64,000 nt of DNA, from contig OX381721.1 in NCBI GenBank assembly GCA_947462335.1, positions 2,356,001 through 2,420,000 on the forward strand, read 5' to 3'. This document shows, in pieces, positions 10,885 to 22,000 of this stretch (position 1 is its first letter; each line of letters begins with the position of its first letter). The position numbers and the translations under genes were made by a program. The stretch comes from Harmothoe impar (Eukaryota; Annelida; Polychaeta; Phyllodocida; Polynoidae). The notes beneath the pieces were generated by a model that saw only the letters and a program-made list of their open reading frames with translations, was not told the origin of the DNA and made no database searches.

Positions 10885-11068
10885 ATGATGTATGCATGCA
10901 TACTGGCGAGTTACTCGCAGGGACTACGTGCATACTGGTGAGTTACTCGCAGGGGCGACATGCATGCTGGCGAATTACTCGCAGGGGCTACATGCATACC
11001 GGTGAGTTACTCGCAGGGGCTACATGTATACTGGCGAGTTACTTGCAGGGGCTAGATGCATACTGACT
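10885..11068. repeat. ~32-bp minisatellite derived from the foldback hairpin core
   Basis: Five to six copies of CTGGCGAGTTACTCGCAGGG followed by GCTACATGCATA. The unit is the hairpin core of the window's foldback family (CTGGCGAGTTACTCGCCAG), so this array seems to have grown out of such an element (flank at 10800-10885). Confidence 0.8.
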
Positions 11069-11069
11069 G

Positions 11070-11500
11070 AGAAGGAGACCAGGGTCTCAGGGCAGTATCT
11101 AAAACAAGGCCATTACGCCACTAAAAGGGGTTTATCATCACCAAGTACTGAGAAATAAACTGAGAGAGCTTTATTTTTATTTATATTTTTTCTCTGAATG
11201 GCCAAAATGTATAGCAACAATTTTGACATAATTTAGAACAATTTTGTAAGTTAATTCACTAGTTCATTATATAAAAATATAGTGGTTTCTACAGGAATGA
11301 ATATAGATTCATTAACATTTCCACTTTTTTTTCTTTTGGGAAGGGCGGCATGGTTCAACCATGTCTAGAATGGGGGGGGGGGGGCAATGACCCGCCTGCT
11401 ATCCCCCCCTCCCTGTTCCAACAGCCCTAGGTATGGTTTATCTAGGACCTATAAGGGCACTGCCCCCATGTGGGTGGCGTGACTCAGGGCTACCTATACT
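11070..11500. other. No gene recognised
   Basis: AT-rich sequence, then a G run (11371-11384). No coding or repeat structure I can name. Confidence 0.4.
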
Positions 11501-11727
11501 GACCCTGTAAGGGCTGCATGGTACTTTATAGCATCATGCCCTTTGTCTTCATGATACATGAATGCAGCTCTGTTAAGTCACTCGCCATCGCTGTATTCAG
11601 GCATCATGCCGACCCTCTGGGGCTGATACACTCCTGAAGGCCCTGCATGATGCACCCATGCAGGGCTACATGGGTGCATCATGATGACAAATGTCAGCTT
11701 TTAGTGACATGTTGTGGTTAAAGGTTT
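11501..11727. repeat. Nested-palindrome foldback element
   Basis: Starts ACCCTGTAAGGGCTGCATGG. It has the TCATGATACATGAATGCAGC arm, the central GGGCTGATACACTCCTGAAG linker, a second GATGCACCCATGCAGGGCT / CATGGGTGCATCATGATGAC hairpin, and the end GACAAATGTCAGCTTTTAG. Confidence 0.75.
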
Positions 11728-11729
11728 AC

Positions 11730-12355
11730 AGGGTAAACCACACGGAGACTTGAGAGCCATGTGACGCTGCCCCGAGGGACGGGACGCGGCAGGAGACGAC
11801 AGACGCTGCACGCATGCTGCTACACACCATGCAGCAGGAAAGGGGCACCTTCATTATAAAGTTTTATTTATATTGGACTTAGTAGAATCCTCATAACATT
11901 GTCTGCAATGGCTATGTTTGCACTCATTTCATATCAGGTGATTCACAGGACAATTGTCTTTCAAATCGTGTAAATTGCAATGCAGGATTTTGAGGTTTTA
12001 TATGCACTTGTTGGTAGACTTTATCAACAACTTTTCTGAAAAGTCACAGTTTCTTGCTGCATTTGTCTATCTAGGTGCACTCTGCCTCAAGCTCCGGCTG
12101 GAGTCTCGGGTAGAGACTTCCACCACAACCACCAATAATATAATTTCAATGTATAAGGTGCTGACCTAGCCATCATGCAGAGAGAGCCCTCCTCTACCCC
12201 TACCCATATAGGAGCACATCTTGGCACCCTCTAATACCACTGCCCATACCAGCAGTCTGCACTAACATAGAAGGGTCAAGGGCCATTCTAGTGAGGGTCA
12301 GGCTATGCTGTACCTTCAATAACAGGCTGAACTATCCTAAAATTGCTTGAGAGTT
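11730..12355. other. No gene recognised
   Basis: Mixed unique sequence. An open frame at 11954-12169 shows no recognisable domain and no supporting splice structure. Confidence 0.4.
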
Positions 12356-12356
12356 T

Positions 12357-12472
12357 GGACATGTTGGACCCTCATGCCAGAGTCTGACAATGCTGGACTC
12401 TCGGAGGCTGAAAGAGACTCTCCCCAGACTCCAGCATTGTCAGACTCTGGCATGAGGATCCAGCATGGCCAG
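12357..12472. repeat. Inverted repeat with ~39-bp arms
   Basis: The left arm (GTTGGACCCTCATGCCAGAG, TCTGACAATGCTGGA) is repeated inverted after a ~28-bp loop (TCCAGCATTGTCAGACTC, TGGCATGAGGATCCAGC). Further partial copies (GTCCAGCAATGCCTGACC) follow to about 12560. Confidence 0.8.
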
Positions 12473-12665
12473 ACTTTCGAGCTCTTTGGGTGAGTCCAGC
12501 AATGCCTGACCCTCATGTGGTTGGGTCCAGCAATGCCTGACCCACACTAAAATGCCTGACCCTTGTAGGAGAGTCCTTTTGGTGACATAGCCAGCATCCA
12601 GCTGACTCTCATATTTTTTCCTTGGTGTACTTATACTATGGCACCCTAACATACAACACATACCA

Positions 12666-13242
12666 CAGCTCTCTTAGTCTCTCTTCCTCCCCCCTGCCTG
12701 GCCTCCATCCCTGCCTGGCCTCCCTCCCCCTGCCTGGCCTCCCCCTGCCTGGCCTCCCCCTGCCTGGCCTCCCCCTGCCTGGCCTCCCCCTGCCTGGCCT
12801 CCCCCTGCGTGGCCTCCCCCTGCGTGGCCTCCCCCCTGCCTGGCCTCCCCCTGCCTGACCTCCCCCTGCCTGGCCTTTCCCCCCTGCTTGGCCTCCCCCT
12901 GCCTGGCCTCCCCCTGCCTGGCCTCCCCCTGCCTGGCCTCCCCCTGCCTGGCCTCCCCCCTGCCTAGCCTCCCCCTGCCTGGCCTCCCCTGTGTGGCCTC
13001 CCCCTGCCTGGCCTCCCCTGCCTGGCCTCCCCAAGCCTGGCCTCCCCCTCCCTGCCTGGCCTTCCCCCCTGCCTGGCCTCCTCCCCCTGCCTGGCCTCTC
13101 CCCTGCCTGGCCTCCCCCTGCCTGGCCTCTCCCCTGGCCCTGCCTGGCCTCTCCCTGCCTGGCCTCCCCCTGCCTGGCCTCCCCCTGCCTGGCCTCCCCC
13201 TGCCCTGCCTGGCCTCTCCCTGCCTGGCCTCCCTGCCTGACC
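12666..13242 (+). repeat. 15-bp GC-rich minisatellite, locus 1
   Basis: About 35 copies of TGCCTGGCCTCCCCC with small length variation. The long proline/alanine/leucine-rich open frames in both directions are by-products of the 15-bp period. The same unit forms a second array at 15560-16156. On the minus (myosin-sense) strand it is a ladder of GGGGG runs. Confidence 0.95.
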
Positions 13243-13316
13243 TTTCAGTGAAGGCCCTGTCTCATCATGTGCCTTGTAAATAATAGCTGCCCTAGTCGCT
13301 GCAGTATCTGGTTCCC

Positions 13317-13528
13317 GTTAACCCTCTAAGGACTGCACAACCCTTTAAGGACGGAATGATTTCTTAATGCATTGCGGCATATTTACCATCCGACCAAGCA
13401 TTATGCCTACGTTTTGAGAGTGCATGATACATTCCTAGAGTGCTCAGGAGTTACTCGTTGCATGAATGCATCATGCGCCCCTGTGCATGATGCATTAAAG
13501 CACAGTGGGTGCGTTACAGGGTTATAAT
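13317..13528. repeat. Degenerate nested-palindrome foldback element
   Basis: Carries TTAACCCTCTAAGGACTGC, GAGTGCATGATACATTC, GAGTTACTCGTTGCATGAATGCATC and GCATGATGCATTAAAGCAC. Ends in GTTACAGGGTTAT. Confidence 0.6.
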
Positions 13529-13529
13529 T

Positions 13530-14478
13530 GAGTTGTGACAACTCAACATGCTGGGGTGGTTCCCGGTGCTGACGGCACAGGGGCCTGGGGAGCCTCACCA
13601 CACACTCATGCTGCCCACACACAGACACTGTATTCACACACTATACTCTCAGTCCCTGTGAAGGCAGAGGGCTCTGGTAATAACCACTATAACCTTGAAC
13701 TTGGATGTTGTAGGGTATGGAACCCCTGGCCTGCTGATAGCTTGGAACTTCCATCATACATTCTGGTTCCTGCTCTGGTTCCTGCTCTGGTTCCAGTGCT
13801 GGTTCCTCTTTGCTGATTCCAAGCTAAGAAAGGTTTTGCTCAAAACCAGCAAAGTCAGGTTCAAGGTCATAGTGATGTTTACAAGTGCCATTTTGTACCA
13901 GAATGACGCGGGGGACAAGTGTAAACGTACGGTAGCATCACGACAATGGGCCCAGCGTCCCTTAGGGACATAGAGCATTAAAGCACTATGTGACCTTTTA
14001 AAGGTCAAGACATGTGTTGATATGATAGGGATGGCAAATTGGCATTAACATCCAACCCATTTCCATTTCACTATTTTGGTCTCGATGTTTTAATTTTATC
14101 GATTGATTTAGATATTGCAAGCACAGTTCATATTTGCTTGAAAAGGGATATTCTCATCTGTATATTTCCTCCCTTATAGATGAAGCTATAAAGATGAGCA
14201 CTTGGTAGCACTTTGAGCAGTTTCATCATGTCATTTTTACTCAATATTAAAGGCCTGCAAAGGTCTTATTTTTGAACTGAATAAAAGCAAATTCTAGATG
14301 GAATATCTATACAATCCTTGCCATCTTAGAAAGGTGAATTAAACAATTAAACGTGGTTCTGTGTCCAAATGGTGTGTTAACGCCATGCATTTGTCAATGT
14401 GACTCTGGGGGTATCAATGGCATCCCTAGATATGACCTACTTAAATTTATTTAAAAACAAAATTTTAGGCTACTTAAT
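13530..14478. other. No gene recognised
   Basis: Unique sequence with a CTGGTTCCTGCT triplication (13760-13805). No exon-like segment with conserved protein similarity was found on either strand. Confidence 0.4.
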
Positions 14479-14479
14479 A

Positions 14480-14794
14480 AAAAGTTGTTTCTCATCACCA
14501 AACAGTGGAAGATATGCAAAGGGTGTTTTTCATTAAATTTTTCTTTGTTTTTTACTCAGGGCTTCAAAACATATTCAGACTTTGTTATCAGCAAAGGTTG
14601 TTATGATGCAAGTTATTCCTAGCTGACAGCATTACTGACAAAACAAGCTTTAATGTGATACCAAATTTGGCAATATCTTTTTCAATTTTTAACATATTTT
14701 TCATAAAAATTGCTAAAAAAAAGACCACAAAAAAGGAAGGTTTTCCCCAATTCAGGATTATTATGATGCGCACGGTGATGAGAAACAACTTTTC
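14480..14794. mobile_element. MITE with AAAGTTGTTTCTCATCACC termini, copy 1
   Basis: Terminal inverted repeats AAAAGTTGTTTCTCATCACC and GGTGATGAGAAACAACTTTT enclose an AT-rich, non-coding interior. A second copy with the same ends and similar interior is at 18262-18554. This copy ends about 37 bp from the splice donor of myosin exon 14832-14967. Confidence 0.85.
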
Positions 14795-14831
14795 TTTTTG
14801 AAATGTTTTAAGATAATTGAAACCAACTCAC

Positions 14832-14967
14832 GTAGATCTGGTCGTGCAGGAAGCGTGCGTGCAGGTTGTGGATGAAGGAGTCCTCGGTGACGGGGTGGAG
14901 CAGACACATGTCACTCACCCCGACACTCGTCTCCAACACCCACCCCGCGCCCAGCGCCATCACGCCC
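14832..14967 (-). CDS. MYO1B: Class I myosin first coding exon
   Basis: A 136-nt exon with acceptor TTTTCAG and donor GTGAGT. The probable start is the ATG at 14960-14958, giving MALGAGWVLETSVGVSDMCL followed by LHPVTEDSFIHNLHARFLHD and QIY. The phrase GVSDMCLLHPVTEDSFIHNL parallels the GVGDMVLL...ETFINNL start of vertebrate MYO1B. The acceptor upstream implies a non-coding leader exon further upstream, which I cannot locate. The exon ends in phase 0 before TYIGN (6865-6980). The start choice rests on length agreement with the family; the frame is also open for two codons before the ATG. Confidence 0.93.
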
Positions 14968-14982
14968 CTGAAAACAGGACAA

Positions 14983-15225
14983 GCCATTAGTACAAGACAT
15001 GGTTAATATACATGTAGTAATACCATTAGTATAACAACACATGGTTAATATACATGTAGTAATACCATGAATATAACAACACCTGGTTAATATACATAGT
15101 AATACCATTAGTATAACAACACATGGTTAATATACATGTAGTAATACCATTAGTATAACAACACATGGTTAATATACATGTAGTAATACCATGAATATAA
15201 CAACACCTGGTTAGTAAACAAATCA
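14983..15225 (-). repeat. ~42-bp minisatellite containing a branch-point-like motif
   Basis: About five and a half copies of a ~42-bp unit lie in the intron just upstream of exon 14832-14967. On the minus strand each reads TTAACCATGTGTTGTTATACTAATGG and then TATTACTACATGTATA (runs split here). The exon-proximal copy holds TACTAAT with its branch A about 20 nt from the exon, an ideal branch-site position. The other copies repeat TACTAAT or TATTCATGG variants. Confidence 0.88.
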
Positions 15226-15289
15226 TGGTATTACTACATTTATATTAACCATCTGCCCAGGCAACAGCTGGTCCTCATAGCACTGAAAG

Positions 15290-15420
15290 TCAATCTATAT
15301 GAAAACCAGCCGGACACTGGCTATAGCTGGCTAAATGCTGGACCCAATGACTAGCTACTTTCCTGAGCTACATGCCAGTTTTCACAGCTTGTAAATCGGA
15401 CTATTATTAAGGATTCTAGA
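15290..15420. repeat. Dispersed repeat segment
   Basis: The part CTACATGCCAGTTTT followed by ATCGGAC-ATTATTAAGGATTCT recurs at about 51870-51920. The GGACACTGGCTATAGC part resembles 9920-9945. Confidence 0.55.
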
Positions 15421-15559
15421 GAGTAAACTAGAAAGCCTGAATAATTGTAGAAAATAACACAAAATTATATTTATTGAAATGATTCAAATATAGGGACCAG
15501 TAACCTCTATATAAATTCTTATTCAATACTACATTTCTAGATTCAAACATTCAATTTTC

Positions 15560-16156
15560 CCAGCCTGCCTGCCCCCCTACCTGGCCTCCCCATGCCTGCC
15601 CCCCCCTGCATGGCCTCCCCCCTGCCTGGCCTCCCCTGCCTGGCCTCCCCCTGCCTGGCCTTCCTCCCCCCTACCTGGCATCCCCCTGCCTGGCCTCCCC
15701 CTGCCTGGCCTCCCCCCTGCCTGGCCTCCCCCCTGCCTGGCCTCCCTCCCCCCTGCCTGGCCTCCCCTGCCTGGCCTCCCCCTGCCTGGCCTTCCTCCCC
15801 CCTGCCTGGCCTCCCCCTGACTGGCCTCCCCCTACCTGGCCTCCCCCTGCCTGCCCCCCCCTGCATGGCCTCCCCCCTGCCTGGCCTCCCCTTACCTGCC
15901 CCCCCCTGCATGGCCTCCCCCCTGCCTGGCCTCCCCTTACCTGCCCCCCCCCCTGCATGGCCTCCCCCTGCCTGGCCTCCCCCTGTCTGGCCTCCCCCTG
16001 CCTGGCCTCCCCCTGCCTGGCCTCCCCTACCTGGCCTCCCCCTGCCAGCCCCCCCTGCCTGGCCTCCCCCTGCCTGGCCTCCCCTTGCCTGGCCTCCCCC
16101 TGCCTGGCCTCCCCTTGCCTGGCCTCCCCCTGCCTGCCTCCCTGCCTGGCCTCCCC
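15560..16156 (+). repeat. 15-bp GC-rich minisatellite, locus 2
   Basis: About 38 copies of the same TGCCTGGCCTCCCCC unit as at 12666-13242, with interspersed CTGCCCCCCCTGCATGG variants. The two loci bracket the first coding exon of the myosin at a distance of 0.6-1.6 kb. The long open frames across it are repeat artefacts. Confidence 0.95.
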
Positions 16157-16159
16157 CTT

Positions 16160-16945
16160 TTCGTATAGACTGCACTTATAATAGGGAGGCAGCGCTCTGC
16201 AGAATTCCTCACTAGCGGAACCCCTATGTTGGCGGCCATAGCTTGATCACGTACTGGCGATATAAGCACTGATAACAGCTGTCACAGTTAGTACCAGTTG
16301 TTCATAATGCATCCTAAGAAAACCGATGTGAAGACCAGGGAATTATTTCACTGCTCTCAATGTATTGCGCTAGGCGCCTGCTTAGCAGAAGTTAGTAGTA
16401 TAGACAAATGGTAAGTCAGGTCGGGCACACAGTCATTCAGGAGGTCACTTCAGTATATATATATAGGCCTAGCTATTCCTACTGGCAGGCCATCAAGTGC
16501 AAAAAAGCGCTATGCCATTTGTTGTCATGATACATGAACGCTGCCCTGGTCAGCAATTCGTCAGTGCTGCATCCAAGCATCAAGCCGACCCTACAGGGCT
16601 GATATACTCCCAAAGGTACAGAGCTCAATGAGCAAATAAACTATCAGTTTAAATAGATCAAGTCAATATCTGTATTTATTGAATACAATTATTAATTTAA
16701 ATCGATATAATCCTTTTACTATGCAGAACAGGGCCGTGCAGAGCAAGGTTCAGTCTATTTCTGCTAGTTTAGTATTTAAGCATAGTATCATGGTTTTCTG
16801 TATTTGAAGTAAGGATTGCTCATGTACAACAGTCCCCCCCCCTCCTGTGGTATCTCTATACAGTGGTCCCCAGTGTCCTCCCAGTCTTAGCCCCCCCCCC
16901 CCCCCCCCCCCCCCCACCGGTCTCCTACCCAGCCCCTGTCAGCTA
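16160..16945. other. No gene recognised; foldback fragments and a C run
   Basis: Foldback fragments at about 16505-16620. A very long C run lies near 16891-16914, and a shorter one near 16831. Confidence 0.5.
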
Positions 16946-16949
16946 GCCC

Positions 16950-17150
16950 GCTAACCCTCTAAGCACGGCATCATGTCTTAATGACTTACTTGCCAGGGCT
17001 GCATTCCTACCAGGTTGAGACACTCCCAAAGTGTTGGCAGATACACCAATGCATCACTGGCCAGTTACTCGCCGTGCTTGCATTAATGCATCATGACGAC
17101 AAATGTCATCTTTTAACTGACTTGCATCCTTTTAAGGACAGCACAATGTC
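16950..17150. repeat. Nested-palindrome foldback element, rearranged
   Basis: TAACCCTCTAAGCACGGCATC at the left end, GCAGATACACCAATGCATCA and CATTAATGCATCATGACGAC arms, and the characteristic GACAAATGTCATCTTTTAAC tail. Confidence 0.65.
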
Positions 17151-17164
17151 TGAAGGTTCATATG

Positions 17165-17605
17165 CATTTATTGTCGGGGAGCTATGTGACTCCCCTGGTG
17201 ACTCCCTTAGGAGAGTCAGGGAGCTATGTGACTGCCCTATGTGACTCCCTTAGGAGAGTCAGGGAGCTATGTGACTGCCCTATGTGACTCCCTTAGGAGA
17301 GTCAGGGAGCTATGTGACTCCCCTGGGGACTCCCTTAGGAGAGTCAGGGAGCTATGAGACTCGCTTAGGTGAGTCAGGGAGCTATGTGACTCCACTAGGT
17401 GACTCCCTTGGGAGAGTCAGGAAGCAATGTGACTCCCCTGGGGACTCCCTTAGGAGAGTCAGGGAGCTATGAGACTCGCTTAGGTGAGTCAGGGAGCTAT
17501 GTGACTCCACTAGGTGACTCCCTTAGGAGAGTCAGGGAGATATGTGACTCCCCTGGGTGACTCCCTTAGGTGAGTCAGGGAGATATGTGACTCCTTTAGG
17601 TGACT
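17165..17605 (+). repeat. ~42-bp minisatellite with internal hairpins
   Basis: About ten copies of AGGGAGCTATGTGACTCCCC and TGGTGACTCCCTTAGGAGAG-type units. GACTCCCTTAGGAGAGTC is itself nearly palindromic. The open reading frames over it are by-products. Confidence 0.88.
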
Positions 17606-17663
17606 GCCTTTCTCCACCAAGACTCTGTTTCTTTTCTCTGTGCATGCGGCCCTTGGAGGGCTA

Positions 17664-18000
17664 GGGAGTGGTCATTTTTTAAAGAGGGGGTGGGGGTGTC
17701 TCGGTGGATTTTTAGACGAGTGCGTCAGAAATTCTTTGGTCCCCTCTGCAGGAGGGATCAAAGTTTTTTCAGTTCCCCCCACCGAGGCAGGTTGAAATTG
17801 AGCGTGGCCAACCCCTTTGAGCGATAGTAATGCGCTTGCTTTTTCGCTAAAAAGGAGTGCAATTTTTTTGGTCCCCCCCTCAGGAGGGGTTCAAATGGTT
17901 TTGGTCCCCCCCTTCAAGGGGTGACATTTTTTTGGCTTCCCCCCGCCAAATCAACCTACCCCCCCTCCCCCCCACCTGCTGTTAAAAAATGACCACTCCC
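17664..18000. mobile_element. MITE with GGGAGTGGTCATTTTTTAA termini, copy 1
   Basis: Ends GGGAGTGGTCATTTTTTAA and TTAAAAAATGACCACTCCC. The interior has GGTCCCCCC/ACCAAAAAAAT-type G/C-rich blocks shared with the copy at 40494-40814. No target duplication is clear here. The type resembles PIF/Harbinger MITEs (see copy 2). Confidence 0.85.
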
Positions 18001-18261
18001 TTGGAGCGGTTAGACCGGGGCCTGCATGGTTGTCTTCATTGATCAGCCCGGACCCATGCCTCATGTGGGCTCCTGGTCCCCCGGTGGTCTCCGAGTGGTT
18101 TAGACACACGCTTATATCCACCGACTCATTTAGCATTATCCTGTGGGGCCCACATTAATATGGATTTGGCCGACAAGGAACTTTCTGTCTGTCTGCTCAC
18201 AAAGTGCGCCTTTTAATGCTGAATAACTCTTATTTGATGATACACTAAGGCCACTCAAAAA

Positions 18262-18554
18262 TAAAGTTTCTCATCACCAAGCGGTGAAAAACATGATAAG
18301 GGAGTTTTAAATTATACATTTTAATGATAATTTTTTACATTTTACTTATTCAGAGTTTATTGATAAGCAGTTGTTATAATGCAAGTTAATTCCAGTGGAC
18401 TGCATTACTAACAGCATAAGCTTTAATTTGATACCAAATTTCCTAATATTTTTCCAATTTTAACATATCTTCAACCAAAAGTTTAAAAAAAATAAAGAAG
18501 TGTTTCCCCAGATTATGATTTTTATGATGCACGCGGTGATGAGAAACAACTTTC
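18262..18554. mobile_element. MITE with AAAGTTTCTCATCACC termini, copy 2
   Basis: Ends AAAGTTTCTCATCACCA and GGTGATGAGAAACAACTTT. The interior matches copy 1 (14480-14794), including the ACAAGCTTTAAT/ATAAGCTTTAAT-GATACCAAATTT block. Confidence 0.85.
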
Positions 18555-18579
18555 TTAAAGAACAGCTTTTAATTCGTGT

Positions 18580-19110
18580 GGAGAAACAAAGTTACTATGC
18601 TTAACTACTGGAATGGCCATTCTCCACACCCTTGTGGAGAAACTGATGCTCATTCTCCATCGGCTGTTTCTCCATGATGATGTCACGAAAATAGCTATGA
18701 AACCAATCTTTAAATGTCATTTTTAGATATATTTTATCAATAATTACTTAAAAATAAACACAGAGATCCACTCTAATGAGCCTGAATTCCTGGTTTCTCT
18801 ACTTGTGGTGCCTTGGATCATTGGAGTCACTGTACCACAAGTGGAGAAACCTGTCATTCAGACAGATCATGTTGAACCTATGTCTATTACTATGGTAAAA
18901 TACTACAATAGCCGTTCTCTTTCCCCAAGGAGAAACTGATGCTCATTCTCCACAATGGCATCACTAAAATAGTGCTCTATGAAAGTCATCATTTTGAATG
19001 GAATCAATCAATAATCAGTCGGTCGTCCTGGTAGGAAGTTTCTTTACTCGTGGTAGCTTGGGACTATATCACACTCAACTCCACCTCGTGAGATACCATC
19101 CAAGGTACCA
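18580..19110. repeat. Diverged tandem duplication with GGAGAAAC/GTTTCTCC hairpins
   Basis: Two ~280-bp halves (from about 18600 and 18890) share AGGAGAAACTGATGCTCATT-like sequence, ATGATGTCAC/ATGGCATCAC AAAATAG, and a GTTTCT-TACT-GTGGT tail. No coding content. Confidence 0.6.
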
Positions 19111-19985
19111 CTCATGACAAAACTGGTCTTGTGACCAGATTATTATGACCCCCTGTCGATGCAGATTTCTACTTGTAGGATGTGTTAGCGATTGTATTAG
19201 AAGGTAAAAGGCATTCATAATTTACCTAAAACACTGTCATACAGTCTCCTAACACTCCAAGTCCCAATGTGTACAGATTCATATCTGTGTACCATAACAG
19301 GGGGATTGTCAGAACAAGCCATGCTAGTGTTTCCGCTTATACTGGTAATCAATATTCACAAATACCACTCAACGACACGATTTGTCTCATTTGTGCAGGA
19401 TTTCAAGGAACTATTTAGTCTAAATCAATTACCGGCTACGTTGATAGATCTTTGGGGGTTTGAAATCTTTGAATTGTAATCCTGATAGATGGAATGGTTT
19501 TGTGTTTTGAAATTTGACCCATCCTTGTTTCATTCTTTGCCTTTCAATTTGACATTTTAAAAAATTCTCATTTTGACAGTACACCCATCACTCTTGGACC
19601 ATTTTATTTGGCTTGATTCATAGGAACCATGTTTGTAATCCTAAGTTAAAGCGGGCAAACTCAAAAATAAAGCCAACTGTAATCCACAGTGGATTCAGGC
19701 CAGACTGCGACTTTGCATCTCGTTTCCATAATATTTGCATGATATTTCCATGTACTTTGGCAACAGTGTAGCCCTATGCGGCCGTTCCCTCCCCGGGTCC
19801 CCTCCCTGGGTCCCCTCGCCCCCTTCCTGCGGCTTTTGAAGCTGACCCGTATTGACCACCCACTGTCTGAAGATGCAGGAGTGCCCTAATATCGCTCAGT
19901 CTGGCCGCCAGAGACCCCTATTATCACCCGGGGAATCCTCCGCTGGTTCCCGCCTCCCCTGTGACCTGCCGGAACTAGCGCAGCG
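19110..19985. other. No gene recognised
   Basis: Unique sequence. The short open frame at 19267-19479 has no recognisable domain. A C/T-rich GGGTCCCCTCCC duplication is near 19795. Confidence 0.4.
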
Positions 19986-19987
19986 TT

Positions 19988-20245
19988 CATTAACCCTATA
20001 TGGACGGGATGTCGCTAAAAGATGACATTTGTCACCAATCCACCTCCAGAGTCTCAACTCCGTAGGGTCAGGATGATGTTTGAATGCAGCCCTGGAGTTA
20101 CTCACCAGGGCTGCATTCAGGGGTTGGATAAGGTCATCACTATGCATCAGAACAGCCTGGATTAGTTCCTCACCAGGACTGCATTCATGCATCATGACAG
20201 TACAAGGTATGATGCATCACGGCACTGTGGGGGCCTTACAGGGGT
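19988..20245. repeat. Nested-palindrome foldback element
   Basis: TTAACCCTATATGGACGGGA, TGTCGCTAAAAGATGACATT, then GCAGCCCTGGAGTTACTCAC / CAGGGCTGCATTCA and CAGGACTGCATTCATGCATC arms, ending near GGCCTTACAGGGG. Confidence 0.65.
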
Positions 20246-20504
20246 AGTACTGCTGGCTGCCACAGGGGGCGCCAGGAGGCACGGGACATTGATTCCTGAA
20301 CCACGGGAGGGGGGGTGGAGAATGTAGGGGAGGGAGAGGGCCACATAGGGGGGAGGGGGGTAAGGGGCATGGACCCGCTGCAGGTCAGCCTGGAGGGAGG
20401 CTGGTCCCAGAGAGGAGATGAGCAGGTGGTACAGTGGTACAGGGCAGTAGCAGTGGCTTAGGAGATGGGGGGGGGCTGAGTATGTTTGCCCGCCCCCCAA
20501 ATTT

Positions 20505-20805
20505 ATTTTTTTAATTGTCAAGATTGCGGTAGACAGGGCAGTAGGCAGAGCAGTAGACCTTACAGGGCTCAAGTTAGCGAGGAGTCATCCACAAATAGTG
20601 GTAGTCTGCCTCGCAGTAGGATAGGTATATGCTGTTTACCCAATGCTGCTTCTATGCACGATCTCATCTGTGAGATGAGTGATCAAATGTATTGGATGAA
20701 GGGGAAACTGCTACCGGGCAACGTCTCCTACTCTTTTAGAAGGAAAGCAAGTGTTGTTTTATTTGCCTGGTCCTACATACCTTGGCTAGTACTATAGTAG
20801 GCAGG
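20505..20805 (+). repeat. Dispersed repeat, copy 2 of 2
   Basis: Homologous to 8548-8885 over the GGAGTCATCCACAAA and CTGGTCCTACATACC blocks. The reading frame differs from copy 1. Confidence 0.7.
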
Positions 20806-21009
20806 GCAGGGGAACACAGGGACTAACGGAGCCCTGGCACGGGTGTAAAGTGGAAGGGTACAAGGACCTCCAGGGTGGGGGGGGGGGGGTATTGAGGGTA
20901 CTGTGTAGGTGTATGTGTGTGTGTGGGGTGGGGGGGTTATTGAGGGCAGGCTGCCTCCAGGGCAGACTTTGATCCACATCAGGCCCCTTACACCCTGTAT
21001 GGGCTGCAT

Positions 21010-21250
21010 ACTGCTTTATTGAGCTGCACCCTTAAACGTAATGATGCGTAAATGTAAGTCGACTCTCAAGGGCTATAGTTATAGTCCATGATGACCCTTA
21101 AGGGTTGTTACCATCCAGGAGAATCGCCATGATCAGATGATGCATTGAAGCAGCTATGAGGAGTTACTGGTCAGGGCTGCATTCATGCATCATGACCACA
21201 GGGCATGGTACATTAAAGCACTCTGCTGCCGCACCAGAGTTAACGTTGAG
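21010..21250. repeat. Degenerate foldback element
   Basis: GGGCTGCATACTGCTTTATTG at the left and AGGGCTGCATTCATGCATCA plus GGCATGGTACATTAAAGCAC at the right. The central part is eroded. Confidence 0.5.
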
Positions 21251-21355
21251 TAGTACCAAGGTGGGAGGTCCTCATGTCACCTTCTCGCACAGAGGGGAGT
21301 GGACCCTGGGGGGGGGGCGCCCGGGGTCATTAACCCTCTTACAACAGCAGAGTGC

Positions 21356-21572
21356 TTTAACCCTTTAAGGACGGATGTCTCTAAAAGATGGCATTTGTCA
21401 TCATGATGCACCAATGCAGCCCCAGGGAGTCACTCACCGGTGCTGTATTGGTGCATCATGCCGACTCCGGCCCTACGGGGGTGTATCAATCCTGTAGGGT
21501 CAACAGCATTCTTTAATGCAGCATTGGCAAGAATTCATGCGTTATGGTGACCAAGGGCATGATGCATTAATC
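21356..21572. repeat. Nested-palindrome foldback element, well preserved left half
   Basis: CTTTAACCCTTTAAGGACGG, then CATTTGTCATCATGATGCAC, CAATGCAGCCCCAGGGAGTC / GGTGCTGTATTGGTGCATC, the CCCTACGGGGGTGTATCAAT linker, and GGCATGATGCATTAA at the end. Confidence 0.75.
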
Positions 21573-22000
21573 AACCAAATCAACCCAAAATCCAAGTTCA
21601 AGGTCATAGTGATAGTCACCAGAGCCTTCCACAGCAGGATGTAGGGACAAGATACTTGACACAGAGTGGACATGGTAAGTAGGTTGTGACTCTACATCAA
21701 AAGTACAACTCACAGTCATCTTCAACTCTCTGCACTACCCACCACACTACCTCCCTAGCGGACAGGATGCCTCTGACTCCCCTCACATAGATCAGACATG
21801 GCGTCCTATTGAAGCCACACATGACCATGCTATATTCAAATTATTCTTTAGGGATACAAGATTTACTATCTTTAAGTCCTGGAAGCCCTGTATTCAATGG
21901 CCTCCATTTAATACTATGTGGCAGTATTCAAATTTCAATGGGTTCAGAAAAATAGTTGTCTTTTCCTACTGAATAGCTTCAAATTAAAAGATTTGGAAGC

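Noticed and set aside
12622..13283. Long proline/leucine/alanine-rich open frames on both strands
   Set aside because: They are produced by the 15-bp period of the TGCCTGGCCTCCCCC array, and equivalent frames appear at the second locus.
15543..16215. Open frames of about 200 codons on both strands
   Set aside because: Same 15-bp array artefact. Low complexity, no start or splice context.
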